From positions 107,630 through 171,629 of the forward strand of contig NZ_JAHCST010000015.1 in NCBI RefSeq assembly GCF_018476525.1: DNA of 64,000 nt, in the 5' to 3' direction. The notes beneath the pieces are model-generated. The model had not been told where the DNA came from and searched no databases. It worked only from the letters and a program-made list of their open reading frames with translations. Made by a program: the position numbers and the translations under genes. Shown here in pieces: positions 52,333-60,680 of this stretch; positions within the stretch are counted from its first letter, which is position 1; each line of letters begins with the position of its first letter. The stretch is from Acrocarpospora catenulata. Lineage in GTDB: Bacteria > Actinomycetota > Actinomycetes > Streptosporangiales > Streptosporangiaceae.

Positions 52333-52521
52333 TCAGTTCGAGCCGACGCCGCGGTCTTCGCGTCGCATGTCCCCGGCGCCGACGTGCCGGCCGACCGTCT
52401 CGTCGAACAAGGGCGCCTGCCATCCCCCGAACGGAAAGCCGTCGGGGTCTTCCTCGGGATCACCCGGCGCCTGGCCAACCAGGTCGAGCGTCGCGAACAG
52501 GTCGATGTGGATCATGCCCAT
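52333..52521 (-). pseudogene. Truncated RibD/dihydrofolate-reductase-like protein
   Basis: From ATG 52521 the frame reads MGMIHIDLFATLDLVGQAPG, then EEDPDGFPFGGWQAPLFDETVG, the typical first 45 residues of small DHFR-fold (RibD C-terminal domain) proteins of about 190-220 residues. It then loses similarity (RHVGAGDMRRED) and stops at 62 residues, so at least two-thirds of the gene is missing. Its start overlaps the end of the DUF998 gene. Confidence 0.7.
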
Positions 52522-53096
52522 GACGCACGCGATCGCAGGGCGACGGCGGCCAGCAGCATCCATGCTGAGCAGGCGACCAGGTAGAGCCGCTGGGCGATGC
52601 CGAAGGCGCCGTGCAGGTCGGAGGCGAGCAGGGCGAGCACGGTCACCACGAGGACCGCTGCCGCGATCGGGGCTGCCCGCCAGGCGGGTCTCAGTGCGCG
52701 GGCCGCGAGTCCGGCGGCCAGGGGGAGGGCGAGGAAGGCCACGTTGCCCAGGACGTTGTGGACGAGGCCGGTTGTGGTGCTGGTGCCGGGTGCGTCGATC
52801 GGGAAGAACGCCTGGACGACCTTGGCCACCCCGAACACGGCCAGGACGATCGCGGCGGCCCGTGCTCCGGGCCCCGACCACAACGCCCAGGCCAGTGCCA
52901 GGGCGCCGATGCCGACCAGTGCCGTCACCGGGCCGGCGAGCACGCCGAAGTCCCCGAGGGCGTACTCGCTCGTTGGCCTGGTCAATGGGTCGACGTCGGG
53001 GCGCAGGAGGTGGAAGAGGGCCAGTACGAGCAGGTCCACGGCGGCGATGGTGACGGTGACGGCGGGGGAGAGCGTGGTCCGGGGTGATGCGGTCAT
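52512..53096 (-). CDS. DUF998-family membrane protein
   Basis: 194 residues from ATG 53096. About six helices; the early segment RPDVDPLTRPTSEYALGDFG between helices 1 and 2 and FFPIDAPGTSTTTGLVHNVLGN are DUF998 hallmarks. Function unknown. It overlaps the start of the DHFR-like stub by 10 nt, suggesting the two were an operon. Confidence 0.82.
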   Translation of the reverse strand: MTASPRTTLSPAVTVTIAAVDLLVLALFHLLRPDVDPLTRPTSEYALGDFGVLAGPVTALVGIGALALAWALWSGPGARAAAIVLAVFGVAKVVQAFFPIDAPGTSTTTGLVHNVLGNVAFLALPLAAGLAARALRPAWRAAPIAAAVLVVTVLALLASDLHGAFGIAQRLYLVACSAWMLLAAVALRSRASWA

Positions 53097-53256
53097 TTCG
53101 CCCTTTCGCTTCAAGCGGGTGGAGTTGGCGACAATCTCCAGATGGATCGACGGGCCGGAAGTTCACACGCCCTGCGGGCCCGGGAGGCCCGATCACCACA
53201 CCTGGCTGAGCGTCGTCGTGGTCGTCAGCCCGCCAAGCAGTGCGTAACCGCGGATC

Positions 53257-53730
53257 TCACTCCTCTTCTGGCAGGAACTTCACCAGTGCGGTTCGTTGTG
53301 CCCGGCAGACCACGATGCCGTTCTGGTTGAGTCCGCGGTGTTCCAGGGTCACGATGCCCTGGCCAGGGCGGGAGGCGGAGGGGCGCGTGTTGATGATCTC
53401 GCTTTCGCAGTAGAGGGTGTCGCCGATGAACACCGGGGCGGGGAAGGCGATCTCGCCGAAGCCCAGGTTGGCGATCGTGGTTTTCTGGGTGAGGTCGCCG
53501 ACGCCGATGCCGCAGACGATGGCCAGGGTGAGCAGGCTGTTGACCAGCCGCTGGCCGAACTCGCTGTCGGCGGAGGCGACCGCGTCCAGGTGGAGTGACT
53601 GGCTGTTCATGGTCATGGTGCAGAACAGGACGTTGTCGGCTTCGGTGATGGTCCGGCCGGGTTCGTGGCGGTAGACGTCGCCGACGATCATTTCCTCGTA
53701 GTAGCGCCCGCGCCTGGTGTGAACGGTCAC
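53257..53730 (-). CDS. MaoC-like (R)-specific enoyl-CoA hydratase
   Basis: 157 residues, hot-dog fold. YYEEMIVGDVYRHEPGRTITEADNVLFC and NSQSLHLDA form the hydratase-2 type motif (Asp/His near residues 31-48), then PVFIGDTLYCESEI. It hydrates enoyl-CoA intermediates in fatty or alicyclic acid breakdown. Preceded by GAGG; 7 nt after the CoA-transferase stop, so the two are one operon divergent from the Liv genes. Confidence 0.87.
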   Translation of the reverse strand: MTVHTRRGRYYEEMIVGDVYRHEPGRTITEADNVLFCTMTMNSQSLHLDAVASADSEFGQRLVNSLLTLAIVCGIGVGDLTQKTTIANLGFGEIAFPAPVFIGDTLYCESEIINTRPSASRPGQGIVTLEHRGLNQNGIVVCRAQRTALVKFLPEEE

Positions 53731-53737
53731 GTGGTCC

Positions 53738-54985
53738 TCATTTCTGTGGATAGGGTTCGAGTGCCGCCCGGTGGTCGGGATGGGCGACTTGGGTCAGAGA
53801 CTCCGCGCGCTCGGCCGTGGTCTTGCCGCGCAGCCAGGCCACCCCGTACTCGGTCACGACGGCGTCGGGGGTGTGCCGGGGGATGGTGGCGACCGCGCCG
53901 GTGGGCAGGGCGGGCACGATCCGGCTGTGTCGGCCGTCCGGGGTGGTGGAGCTCATCGCGATGACGGACAGGCCGCCGGGGGAGGTGTGCGCGGCCTCGG
54001 CGAAGTCCGCGCCGCCGCCGACGCCGCTGACCTGCCGGTCGCGTACGGTCTCGGAGTTGACCTGGCCGAGCAGGTCCACCTCGACGGCCGAGTTCACCGA
54101 CACCAGCCCGGGCAGGCCGCCCAGGTGGCGCGGCGCGTGGCCGGTGCGGCTGTCGAAGACGCCGATCGAGGGGTTCCCGTCGGCGAAGTCCATCAGGGTG
54201 CGGGTGCCCATCAGCTCCACGGCCGCGACGGCGGGGGAGGGCATCATGGCCAGCGGGCTGAGCACGCCGCTCTCGAAGAGGCCCACCATGGCGTCGGTGG
54301 CCATGCCGACCACCCGGATGTCGCGCAGGCCGCTGCCGGCCAGGCCGTGGATGAGCGACTCGGGGACGGCGCCGAGGCCGAACTGGAGCACGGGACGCTC
54401 CGGCAGCAGGTCGAGCAGGTGCGCGGCGATGCGGTCGGCGATGGGGTCGCGTGGGGTTGCGGGGAACTCGCACATGGGGGTGTCGGCTTCCACCAGCGCG
54501 GTGATCTCCGAAACGTGCACGGCGGTGTCGCCGTGGGTGCGGGGGAGCTGCGGGTCGACCTCGGCGAGCACCACCGTCGCCCGGGTGACGGCCGCTCTGA
54601 CGTAGCTCGCGGAGGGGCCCAGGTTGCAGTAGCCGTTGCGGTCAGGCGGGGAGACCCGGATCAGGGCGGCGTCGGTCCGCCAGTGGCCGAGCAGGGCGGG
54701 TACGGCGGAGGCGCGGGCGGGCACGTACTCGCCGATGCCGCGGGCCGGGCCGTATGGGTGCCAGGTGAGGTAGCGCAGGTGGCCCTGGCGTACCGCGTCC
54801 AGGAACGGGTAGCCGCCGAGCTGGAGCCCCGAGTACAGGGTGGGCGCGGGCAGCAGGTCCGCGGTCTCGCCCAGGGCGCGGAGCAGGGTCTCGGGGGTGC
54901 CGCAGCCGGGGGAGCCGACGATCCGGGCGTTCGCGGGGAGCAGGCGGACGGCCTCGCCCGGCGGGAGCGTGCGGGGGAACGGCAT
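53738..54985 (-). CDS. Acetyl-CoA hydrolase/CoA-transferase family protein
   Basis: 415 residues from ATG 54985 (MPFPRTLPPGEAVRLLP). ARIVGSPGCGTPETLLRAL, WRTDAALIRVSPPDRNGYCNLG, and SPAVAAVELMGTRTLMDFADGNPSIGVFDS fit the CoA-transferase family with a catalytic Glu in the AVEVDLLGQVNSE segment. It would move CoA between acetate/succinate-type acids and the pathway acid. The coding frame remains open upstream through a 71-bp duplicated block, so the true start could be ambiguous (an ATG at 55057 lies in the second copy). Confidence 0.8.
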   Translation of the reverse strand: MPFPRTLPPGEAVRLLPANARIVGSPGCGTPETLLRALGETADLLPAPTLYSGLQLGGYPFLDAVRQGHLRYLTWHPYGPARGIGEYVPARASAVPALLGHWRTDAALIRVSPPDRNGYCNLGPSASYVRAAVTRATVVLAEVDPQLPRTHGDTAVHVSEITALVEADTPMCEFPATPRDPIADRIAAHLLDLLPERPVLQFGLGAVPESLIHGLAGSGLRDIRVVGMATDAMVGLFESGVLSPLAMMPSPAVAAVELMGTRTLMDFADGNPSIGVFDSRTGHAPRHLGGLPGLVSVNSAVEVDLLGQVNSETVRDRQVSGVGGGADFAEAAHTSPGGLSVIAMSSTTPDGRHSRIVPALPTGAVATIPRHTPDAVVTEYGVAWLRGKTTAERAESLTQVAHPDHRAALEPYPQK

Positions 54986-55092
54986 AGCAAGCAGCCAATC
55001 GTCGTATAGGCAACGCTTCTGGCCTCGCCCGGCGGGAGCGCGCGCGGGGAAACGCATAGCAAGCAGCCGATCGTCGTACGGGCAACGCCTCA
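54951..55092. repeat. 71/72-bp tandem duplication spanning the CoA-transferase start
   Basis: GCCTCGCCCGGCGGGAGCG at 54951 recurs at 55022, and the following text up to GGCAACGCNTC matches with few changes. At protein level RCLYDDWLLAM (ending at the chosen start) mirrors RCPYDDRLLAM 24 residues earlier. It duplicates the start codon and its upstream context. Confidence 0.8.
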
Positions 55093-55115
55093 CCGTAGTG
55101 CGGAGGAACCTGTGA

Positions 55116-55129
55116 AGCAAGTGCTTGAT
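55116..55129. promoter_or_regulatory. KstR2-like operator 1
   Basis: AGCAAGTGCTTGAT fits the published KstR2 pattern AnCAAGnnCTTGnT at every fixed position. It lies in the divergent promoter between the CoA-transferase and livH genes. Confidence 0.7.
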
Positions 55130-55171
55130 TTACCTTGACACCAATCAGAGGACCTGGATAGCTTCCGGTAA

Positions 55172-55185
55172 AGCGAGCGCTTGAT
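55172..55185. promoter_or_regulatory. KstR2-like operator 2
   Basis: AGCGAGCGCTTGAT differs from the pattern by one base. It sits 18-31 nt before the livH start, where a bound repressor would block transcription initiation or elongation. Confidence 0.6.
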
Positions 55186-55202
55186 TTGTGGAGGAAGCGG
55201 TC

Positions 55203-56090
55203 GTGACACTAGTCATCCAGCAACTCGTGAACGGCCTCGCCCTCGGTGCCGTGTACGCGCTCTTCGGCGTGGGTTTCGCTCTGATCCTCACCAAGATGGG
55301 CATCCTGAACGTCGCCCACGGCACGTTCGCCACCTGGGGCGCCCTGGTCGCCTACTTCGCCGTGGCCGACGTGGGCCTGCCCTTTCCCCTGGCACTGGTG
55401 GTCGGCGTGGTGGCCGCCGGAGTGATCGGCGTCCTCACCGACCTGGTGGCCTTCGAGCCGCTGCGGCGCAGGAACGCCGGGCTCTTCGCGCCCATCATCG
55501 CCAGCATCGGCATGTGGATCCTGCTCCTCACCGTCGCTCAGGCGGTGTTCGGGGCCACGGCCACCAGCTTCCCCGACCATGCGGTGCCGTCAGGACCGAT
55601 CAAGTTCGCGGGCCTGGTGATCCTGCCGGCGCAGCTGCTCAACATCGCCGCCGCGCTGCTGGTCGCCTTCGGACTGCACCTGGCGCTCACCCGGACCCGG
55701 TTCGGGGCCGCCGTGCGGGCCATCTCCGCCGACCCCAGGTCGGCCACCATCGTCGGCGTCAACGCGGCACGCACCCTCCGGCTGGTGGCCTTCACGGCCG
55801 CCGCCATCGCGGGTCTGGCGGGCGTGCTGGCCGGGCTGTCGTCCAACAACGTCTCCTTCGACCTCGGCGAGGCGCTGCTGCTCAAGGGCTTCGCGGCGGT
55901 CGTGGTCGGCGGTTACGGGGACATCCGCGGCGCGGCACTGGCCGGATTCATGATCGGCATTCTGGAGGTGGTCAGCGCGCAGTACATCTCCTCCGGCTTC
56001 CGGGACGCGATCACCTTCGGGGTGCTGCTCGTCATCCTGGTGCTCCGGCCGCAGGGCATGTTCGGCGAGCGGAAGCTGGCCCGCGCATGA
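55203..56090 (+). CDS. livH: Branched-chain-type ABC permease LivH
   Basis: 295 residues from GTG 55203 (GGAGG 10 nt before); an earlier GTG at 55188 has no ribosome site. VTLVIQQLVNGLALGAVYALFGVGFALIL start and VVGGYGDIRGAALAGFMIGILE with RPQGMFGERK end are typical LivH. About eight helices. It forms half of an HAAT-type channel for hydrophobic amino or carboxylic acids. Overlaps livM by 4 nt. Confidence 0.92.
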   Translation: MTLVIQQLVNGLALGAVYALFGVGFALILTKMGILNVAHGTFATWGALVAYFAVADVGLPFPLALVVGVVAAGVIGVLTDLVAFEPLRRRNAGLFAPIIASIGMWILLLTVAQAVFGATATSFPDHAVPSGPIKFAGLVILPAQLLNIAAALLVAFGLHLALTRTRFGAAVRAISADPRSATIVGVNAARTLRLVAFTAAAIAGLAGVLAGLSSNNVSFDLGEALLLKGFAAVVVGGYGDIRGAALAGFMIGILEVVSAQYISSGFRDAITFGVLLVILVLRPQGMFGERKLARA

Positions 56091-56944
56091 ACCTGGCAGC
56101 CTGGAACACCACCCTGCAGTTCGCGGGGGTCAGCGCGATCTTCGCGCTCAGCATCTACGCCTCGCTGTGGACCGGCGTGCTCAGCCTGGCCCCGGTCTTC
56201 TTCGGCGCGGTCAGCGCCTTCACCTTCGGCTGGGTGACGCTCACCGTGGGGCTGCCCCCGGTGGCGGGCCTGGTCCTGGCAGCAGCCGGCGGCGGACTGC
56301 TCGGCGTGCTCACCGCCTTCCTGGTGCTGCGGCTGGAGAGCCACTACCTGGCCATGGCCACCATCGCGCTGGTCCTCATCGGGCGGGTGCTGGTGCTCAA
56401 CATGGAGGACTTCACCGGCGGCGTGGCCGGCACCCTCGCCCCCGGCGACCTGGGCACCTGGCTCTGGTGCCTGGGCTGCCTGGGGCTGGCCGCCTACGTG
56501 CTGGCCCGGCTGCGCGGCTCGCGGTTCGGCCTGGCGGCCTCGGCCGTACGGGAGGACCCGGCCGTGGCGCAGTCGCTGGGCATCAACCCCCGTTCGGTGC
56601 AGCTGGTGGGCTTCGTGCTCTCCGGGGTGTTCGGCGGCATGGCCGGGGTGCTCCAGGCGAGCTTCCTCCAGTTCATCGGCCCCGACACCTTCTACACCCA
56701 CCTGGGCTTCACCACCCTGGCGGCGGTGGTGCTCGGCGGGGCCTTCCACTGGCTGGGCCCGATCATCGGCGCCGTGGTCTTCACCGCCCTGCCCGAGCTG
56801 CTGCGCGGGCCGCTGGGCGAGTTCGACTCCATCGTCACCGGCCTGCTGCTCGTCGTGATCATCATCTACCTGCCCCGGGGGCTGGTGGACCTACGGCGGC
56901 TCCGCCTGCTCCGGGGGCGCGGGAAGACGGCGGTGTCCGAATGA
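56087..56944 (+). CDS. livM: Branched-chain-type ABC permease LivM
   Basis: 285 residues. SHYLAMATIALVLIGRVLV, the cytoplasmic AVREDPAVAQSLGINPRSVQLVGFVLSG coupling segment, and VVLGGAFHWLGPIIGAVVF are LivM hallmarks. Partner of LivH. Overlaps livG by 4 nt. Confidence 0.92.
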   Translation: MNLAAWNTTLQFAGVSAIFALSIYASLWTGVLSLAPVFFGAVSAFTFGWVTLTVGLPPVAGLVLAAAGGGLLGVLTAFLVLRLESHYLAMATIALVLIGRVLVLNMEDFTGGVAGTLAPGDLGTWLWCLGCLGLAAYVLARLRGSRFGLAASAVREDPAVAQSLGINPRSVQLVGFVLSGVFGGMAGVLQASFLQFIGPDTFYTHLGFTTLAAVVLGGAFHWLGPIIGAVVFTALPELLRGPLGEFDSIVTGLLLVVIIIYLPRGLVDLRRLRLLRGRGKTAVSE

Positions 56945-57747
56945 GCAACGCCATCGAGATCGAGGGGCTGGTCAAGACCTTCGGCGGCCTGCGCGCGGTC
57001 GCCGACGTCGACCTGCGGGTGCCGCAGGGCAGCATCTACGGCCTGCTCGGCCCGAACGGGGCAGGCAAGACCACCGTGCTGAACATGATCAGTGGCTTCC
57101 TCACCCCCGACCAGGGGGTGATCCGGGTGCACGGCAAGGAGACGCACGGCCTGCCCCCGCACCGGATCGCCCGCGAGGGCGTGTCCCGCACCTACCAGAA
57201 CATCCGGCTCTTCCCCGGCATGACCGTGCTGGAGACGGTCGCCACCGGCGCCTACCAGCGGCGGCGCTCCAGCATCCTGGGGGCCGTGCTGCTCAGCCGC
57301 GCCGAGCGCAGGGAGCGGGCCGAGGTGACCGCCAAGGCACGGGCCCTGATGGAGCAGGTGGGCATCACCGCGCCGCCCGGCGCGCTGGCCGAGACGCTCT
57401 CCTACGGCGACCAGCGGCGGGTGGAGATCGCCAGGGCGCTGGCCGCCGAGCCCCGGGTGCTGCTGCTGGACGAGCCCACCGCCGGGATGAACGACGCGGA
57501 GTCCCACCAGGTCGGCGAGCTGCTGCTGACCCTGCGCGGGCAGGGCCTGACGCTGGTCCTGATCGAGCACAACATGCGGCTGGTCGAGGAGTTCTGTGAC
57601 CAGGTCACCGTGATGAACTCCGGCGCCGTGCTCGCCGTCGGCACCCTCGCGGCGTGCCTGGAACAACCCGATGTCAGGGAGGCCTACTTTGGCAAGCGAT
57701 CCGATGCTCGCCGTATCGAGACTCTGCGCCGCGCACGGCGTGGTTGA
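56941..57747 (+). CDS. livG: Branched-chain-type ABC ATPase LivG
   Basis: 268 residues. Walker A LLGPNGAGKTTVLN at about 37-50, Q-loop RTYQNIRLF, signature LSYGDQRRVEIARAL, Walker B VLLLDEPTAGM, and the switch His in VLIEHNM. C-terminus runs past the usual VREAYFGK ending by 18 residues and overlaps livF by 59 nt. Confidence 0.93.
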   Translation: MSNAIEIEGLVKTFGGLRAVADVDLRVPQGSIYGLLGPNGAGKTTVLNMISGFLTPDQGVIRVHGKETHGLPPHRIAREGVSRTYQNIRLFPGMTVLETVATGAYQRRRSSILGAVLLSRAERRERAEVTAKARALMEQVGITAPPGALAETLSYGDQRRVEIARALAAEPRVLLLDEPTAGMNDAESHQVGELLLTLRGQGLTLVLIEHNMRLVEEFCDQVTVMNSGAVLAVGTLAACLEQPDVREAYFGKRSDARRIETLRRARRG

Positions 57748-58408
57748 GGCCGTCCGCGACGTCGACCTGCGGGTGCCCAAGGGCGCGCTGGTGGCCCTGG
57801 TCGGGGCCAACGGCGCAGGCAAGACGACCACCCTCAACTCCATCGCCGGGCTGCACAAGCCGTCGTCGGGGAAGGTCGTGGTCGGCGGGCGGGACGTCAC
57901 CGGCTGGCCCTGCCACCGGCTGGTCCGGGCGGGGGTCGCGCTGGTGGCCGAGGGCCGCCGGGTGGCGCCCTCGCTCACCGTGCTGGAGAACCTGGAACTC
58001 GCCGTGTACGCCAAGCGCCGCGACAAGGCCGACTTCCAGCAGCAGATCGGCCGGGTCTACGACCTGTTCCCGGTGCTGGCCGAGCGGCGCCGGCAGTACG
58101 CGGGACTGCTCAGCGGCGGCGAGCAGCAGATGCTGGCGGTCGGGCGGGCCCTGATGACCCGGCCCGACGTGCTGGTCCTGGACGAGCCGTCGATGGGCCT
58201 GGCCCCCTCCATCGTGGACGTGCTGTTCACCACCATCTCCACCCTGCACGAGACGGGCTCCACCATCCTGCTCGTCGAGCAGAACGCCGAGCTGGCCCTG
58301 GCCGTCAGCGACTACCTCTACGTCATGCACCGCGGCCGGATCGTGGCCGAGGGCGAGCCGGACGAGCTCCGCTCCCGTCCCGAGATCATGACGGCCCTGT
58401 TCGGCTGA
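57689..58408 (+). CDS. livF: Branched-chain-type ABC ATPase LivF
   Basis: 239 residues from TTG 57689 with GGAGG 8 nt upstream; ATG 57671 or ATG 57704 are alternatives. Walker A LVGANGAGKTTTLNS, LSGGEQQMLAVGRAL, VLVLDEPSMGLAP and ILLVEQNA complete the ATPase. With LivG it drives uptake. No LivK binding protein is in the window. Start lies deep inside livG, so translation is tightly linked. Confidence 0.91.
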   Translation: MASDPMLAVSRLCAAHGVVEAVRDVDLRVPKGALVALVGANGAGKTTTLNSIAGLHKPSSGKVVVGGRDVTGWPCHRLVRAGVALVAEGRRVAPSLTVLENLELAVYAKRRDKADFQQQIGRVYDLFPVLAERRRQYAGLLSGGEQQMLAVGRALMTRPDVLVLDEPSMGLAPSIVDVLFTTISTLHETGSTILLVEQNAELALAVSDYLYVMHRGRIVAEGEPDELRSRPEIMTALFG

Positions 58409-58429
58409 TTCCCATCGAGAGGCACTCCT

Positions 58430-59323
58430 GTGAGCGAGATCAGACTGGACGGCCAGGTCGCCGTCGTCACCGGCGCCGGTCGCGGGCTCGGCCGCGCGCA
58501 CGCGCTGCTGCTGGCCGCGCGCGGCGCGGCGGTCGTGGTGAACGACGTCGGCGCGGCCCTGGACGGGGCAGGCGCCGAGCTGAGCCCCGCCGAGCAGGTG
58601 GTCAAGGAGATCACCGAGGCGGGCGGCGCCGCGGTGGCCGACGCCACCGACATCAGCACGCCCGAGGGCGCCGAGCAGGTGGTCGCGCGGGCGCTGGACG
58701 GTTTCGGGCGCCTGGACATCCTGGTCAACAACGCCGGCATCCTGCGCGACCGCACCATGGCCAAGCTCACCAGGGACCAGGTGGACCCGGTGCTCGCGGT
58801 GCACCTGGGCGGGACGATCTGGATGACCAAGGCCGCCTGGCCGGTCTTCACCGAGCGCCGGTACGGGCGGATCGTCAACACCACCTCGGCCGCCGGCCTG
58901 TTCGGCAACTTCGGGCAGACCGCGTACGCGGCGGCCAAGGCGGCCATCGTGGGCGCCACCAAGACGCTGGCCCTGGAGGGCGCCCGGCACGGCATCGCGG
59001 TCAACGCGATCGAGCCGGGGGCGCGCACCCGGATGACCGAGGACCTGCTGGGCGACCTGGCCGACCGGCTCGACCCTGAACTGGTCGCGCCGCTGGTGGT
59101 CTGGCTGGCCGCGCGGGAGTGCGAGGTCACCGGCGAGGTCTACAACGTGGGCGGCGGCCGGGTGGCGCGGGTGCTGGTCGCGCAGACCCCCGGCTACTTC
59201 TCCCGGTCGGTGTCGCCGGAGGAGATCCGCGACAACTGGGCGCAGATCAACGACCTGTCCCAGGCGTCCGTCATCGCGACCTTCCAGCAGGAGCTTGAGC
59301 TGCTGGTCCGGCAGCTGTCCTGA
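58430..59323 (+). CDS. MFE-2-type short-chain 3-hydroxyacyl-CoA dehydrogenase
   Basis: 297 residues, GTG start. AVVTGAGRGLGRAHALLLAARGAAVVVNDVG, NNAGILRDRTM, and the AYAAAKAAIVG catalytic Tyr-Lys element match the SDR domain of peroxisomal-type multifunctional enzymes; the extra C-terminal 60 residues (VARVLVAQTPGYFSRSVSP onward) are also usual for that subgroup. It oxidises a hydroxyacyl-CoA to the ketone and would act after the MaoC hydratase in beta-oxidation. Lies 22 nt after livF. Confidence 0.87.
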   Translation: MSEIRLDGQVAVVTGAGRGLGRAHALLLAARGAAVVVNDVGAALDGAGAELSPAEQVVKEITEAGGAAVADATDISTPEGAEQVVARALDGFGRLDILVNNAGILRDRTMAKLTRDQVDPVLAVHLGGTIWMTKAAWPVFTERRYGRIVNTTSAAGLFGNFGQTAYAAAKAAIVGATKTLALEGARHGIAVNAIEPGARTRMTEDLLGDLADRLDPELVAPLVVWLAARECEVTGEVYNVGGGRVARVLVAQTPGYFSRSVSPEEIRDNWAQINDLSQASVIATFQQELELLVRQLS

Positions 59324-59365
59324 CGAGATGTGCCCGATTTGTGCCGTGCCCTGCCAGCAAAGTAA

Positions 59366-59379
59366 AGCAAGCGTTTGAT
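59366..59379. promoter_or_regulatory. KstR2-like operator 3
   Basis: AGCAAGCGTTTGAT matches AnCAAGnnCTTGnT with one mismatch. It stands 42-55 nt before the LLM oxidoreductase start and implies a second promoter of the same regulon there. Confidence 0.6.
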
Positions 59380-59420
59380 AAACTTTGGGCCTGACCCCTA
59401 CTGACCCCGAGGGACAAAGC

Positions 59421-60680
59421 GTGAAGTTCACCTATTTCCATCTGATGCCCTTTGACGGGCTTCCAGAGGACTTCGCCCAGAAGCACCGGAGCGTCTGGGT
59501 GGACATCGACCCCCGTCTCATGGACGTGCGGCGCATCCACCACCTCTACAACGACTACCTGGACGAACTGGAGCACGCCGCCCGCATGGGCTTCGACGCG
59601 ATCGGCGTCAACGAGCACCACAGCAACGCCTACGGCCTGATGTCGAGCCCGAACATGATGGCCGCCTCGCTGGCCCGGCGCACCGCCGACACCGACGCCA
59701 AGATCCTGGTCATGGGCGACGCGGTGCCGCTCTACAACCCGCCCATCCGGATCGCCGAGGAACTGGCCATGCTCGACGTGATCAGCGGCGGGCGGCTGAT
59801 CACCGGGTTCCCGCTCGGCAGCAGCCAGGACACCAACTACGCCTACGGCATCAAGCCCGCCACCGTGCGCGAGCGCTACTACGAGGGCTTCGAGCTGATC
59901 CTCAAGGCGTGGCAGTCCCAGGAGGTGTTCAGCCACAACGGCCGCTACACCAAGCTGCGCTACGTCAACCCCTGGCCCAAGCCGCTCCAGCAGCCGCACC
60001 CGCCCATCTGGGTGCCCGGCAGCGGCTCCCTGGAGACCATGGACTTCGCCATCCGGCGCGACTTCCCGTTCTTCTTCCTCTCCTACTTCGGCACCGAGTT
60101 CTCCGGCTCGATGCTCCGCCGCTTCTGGGAGCGCGCCGAGGCCGCCGGGGTGGACGACAACCCGTACCGGGTGGGCATGTTCCAGCCGATCCTGGTCGCC
60201 GACACCGACGAGGAGGCCGAGCGCCTCTACGCCGACCACGTGAAGTACTTCTACCGCCGGTGCACCCACACCTACCCCGGCTTCGCCGAGGCCCCCGGCT
60301 ACAAGAGCGTGGAGTCGCTGCGCGCGGTGCTGCCGCCGCCCGGCGCGAAGACCACCCAGCGGCCGGACAGCTTCCGCGCGGCCAAGGACTACGAGTGGGC
60401 GGACTTCGTGAACCTCGGCATCATCATCGCCGGCAGCCCCAGCACCGTACGGGAGAAGCTGGAGCATTTGGCGAGCACCATGCGCATCGGCAACTGGATC
60501 GCCCTCATGCACATCGGCGACATGCCGCGCGAGAAGGCGATGAACAACATCGAGCTGTTCACCACCAAGGTCAAGCCCGGCCTGTCGGAGGTCTTCAGCC
60601 AGTACGAGCACAACTGGTGGCCGAAACCGATCCCCGGCTTCGAACCGGCGTCCGTCGCTCCCGTGGCGGTGGCCCGATGA
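59421..60680 (+). CDS. LLM-class flavin-dependent oxidoreductase
   Basis: 419 residues from GTG 59421 with GAGGGA upstream. Luciferase-like barrel: FDAIGVNEHHSNAYGLMSSPN, LDVISGGRLITGFPLGSS, WKPLQQPHPPIWVPGSGS, and a long C-terminal part. LLM enzymes use FMN or F420 and oxygen or hydride chemistry; in catabolic clusters they often open rings or oxidise side chains. Downstream of its own KstR2-like box. Overlaps the hydrolase gene by 4 nt. Confidence 0.86.
   Translation: MKFTYFHLMPFDGLPEDFAQKHRSVWVDIDPRLMDVRRIHHLYNDYLDELEHAARMGFDAIGVNEHHSNAYGLMSSPNMMAASLARRTADTDAKILVMGDAVPLYNPPIRIAEELAMLDVISGGRLITGFPLGSSQDTNYAYGIKPATVRERYYEGFELILKAWQSQEVFSHNGRYTKLRYVNPWPKPLQQPHPPIWVPGSGSLETMDFAIRRDFPFFFLSYFGTEFSGSMLRRFWERAEAAGVDDNPYRVGMFQPILVADTDEEAERLYADHVKYFYRRCTHTYPGFAEAPGYKSVESLRAVLPPPGAKTTQRPDSFRAAKDYEWADFVNLGIIIAGSPSTVREKLEHLASTMRIGNWIALMHIGDMPREKAMNNIELFTTKVKPGLSEVFSQYEHNWWPKPIPGFEPASVAPVAVAR

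Noticed and set aside
54951-55092. Two repeat units could suggest the start of a CRISPR array.
   Set aside because: Units are directly adjacent with no spacer and there are only two; it is a plain tandem duplication.
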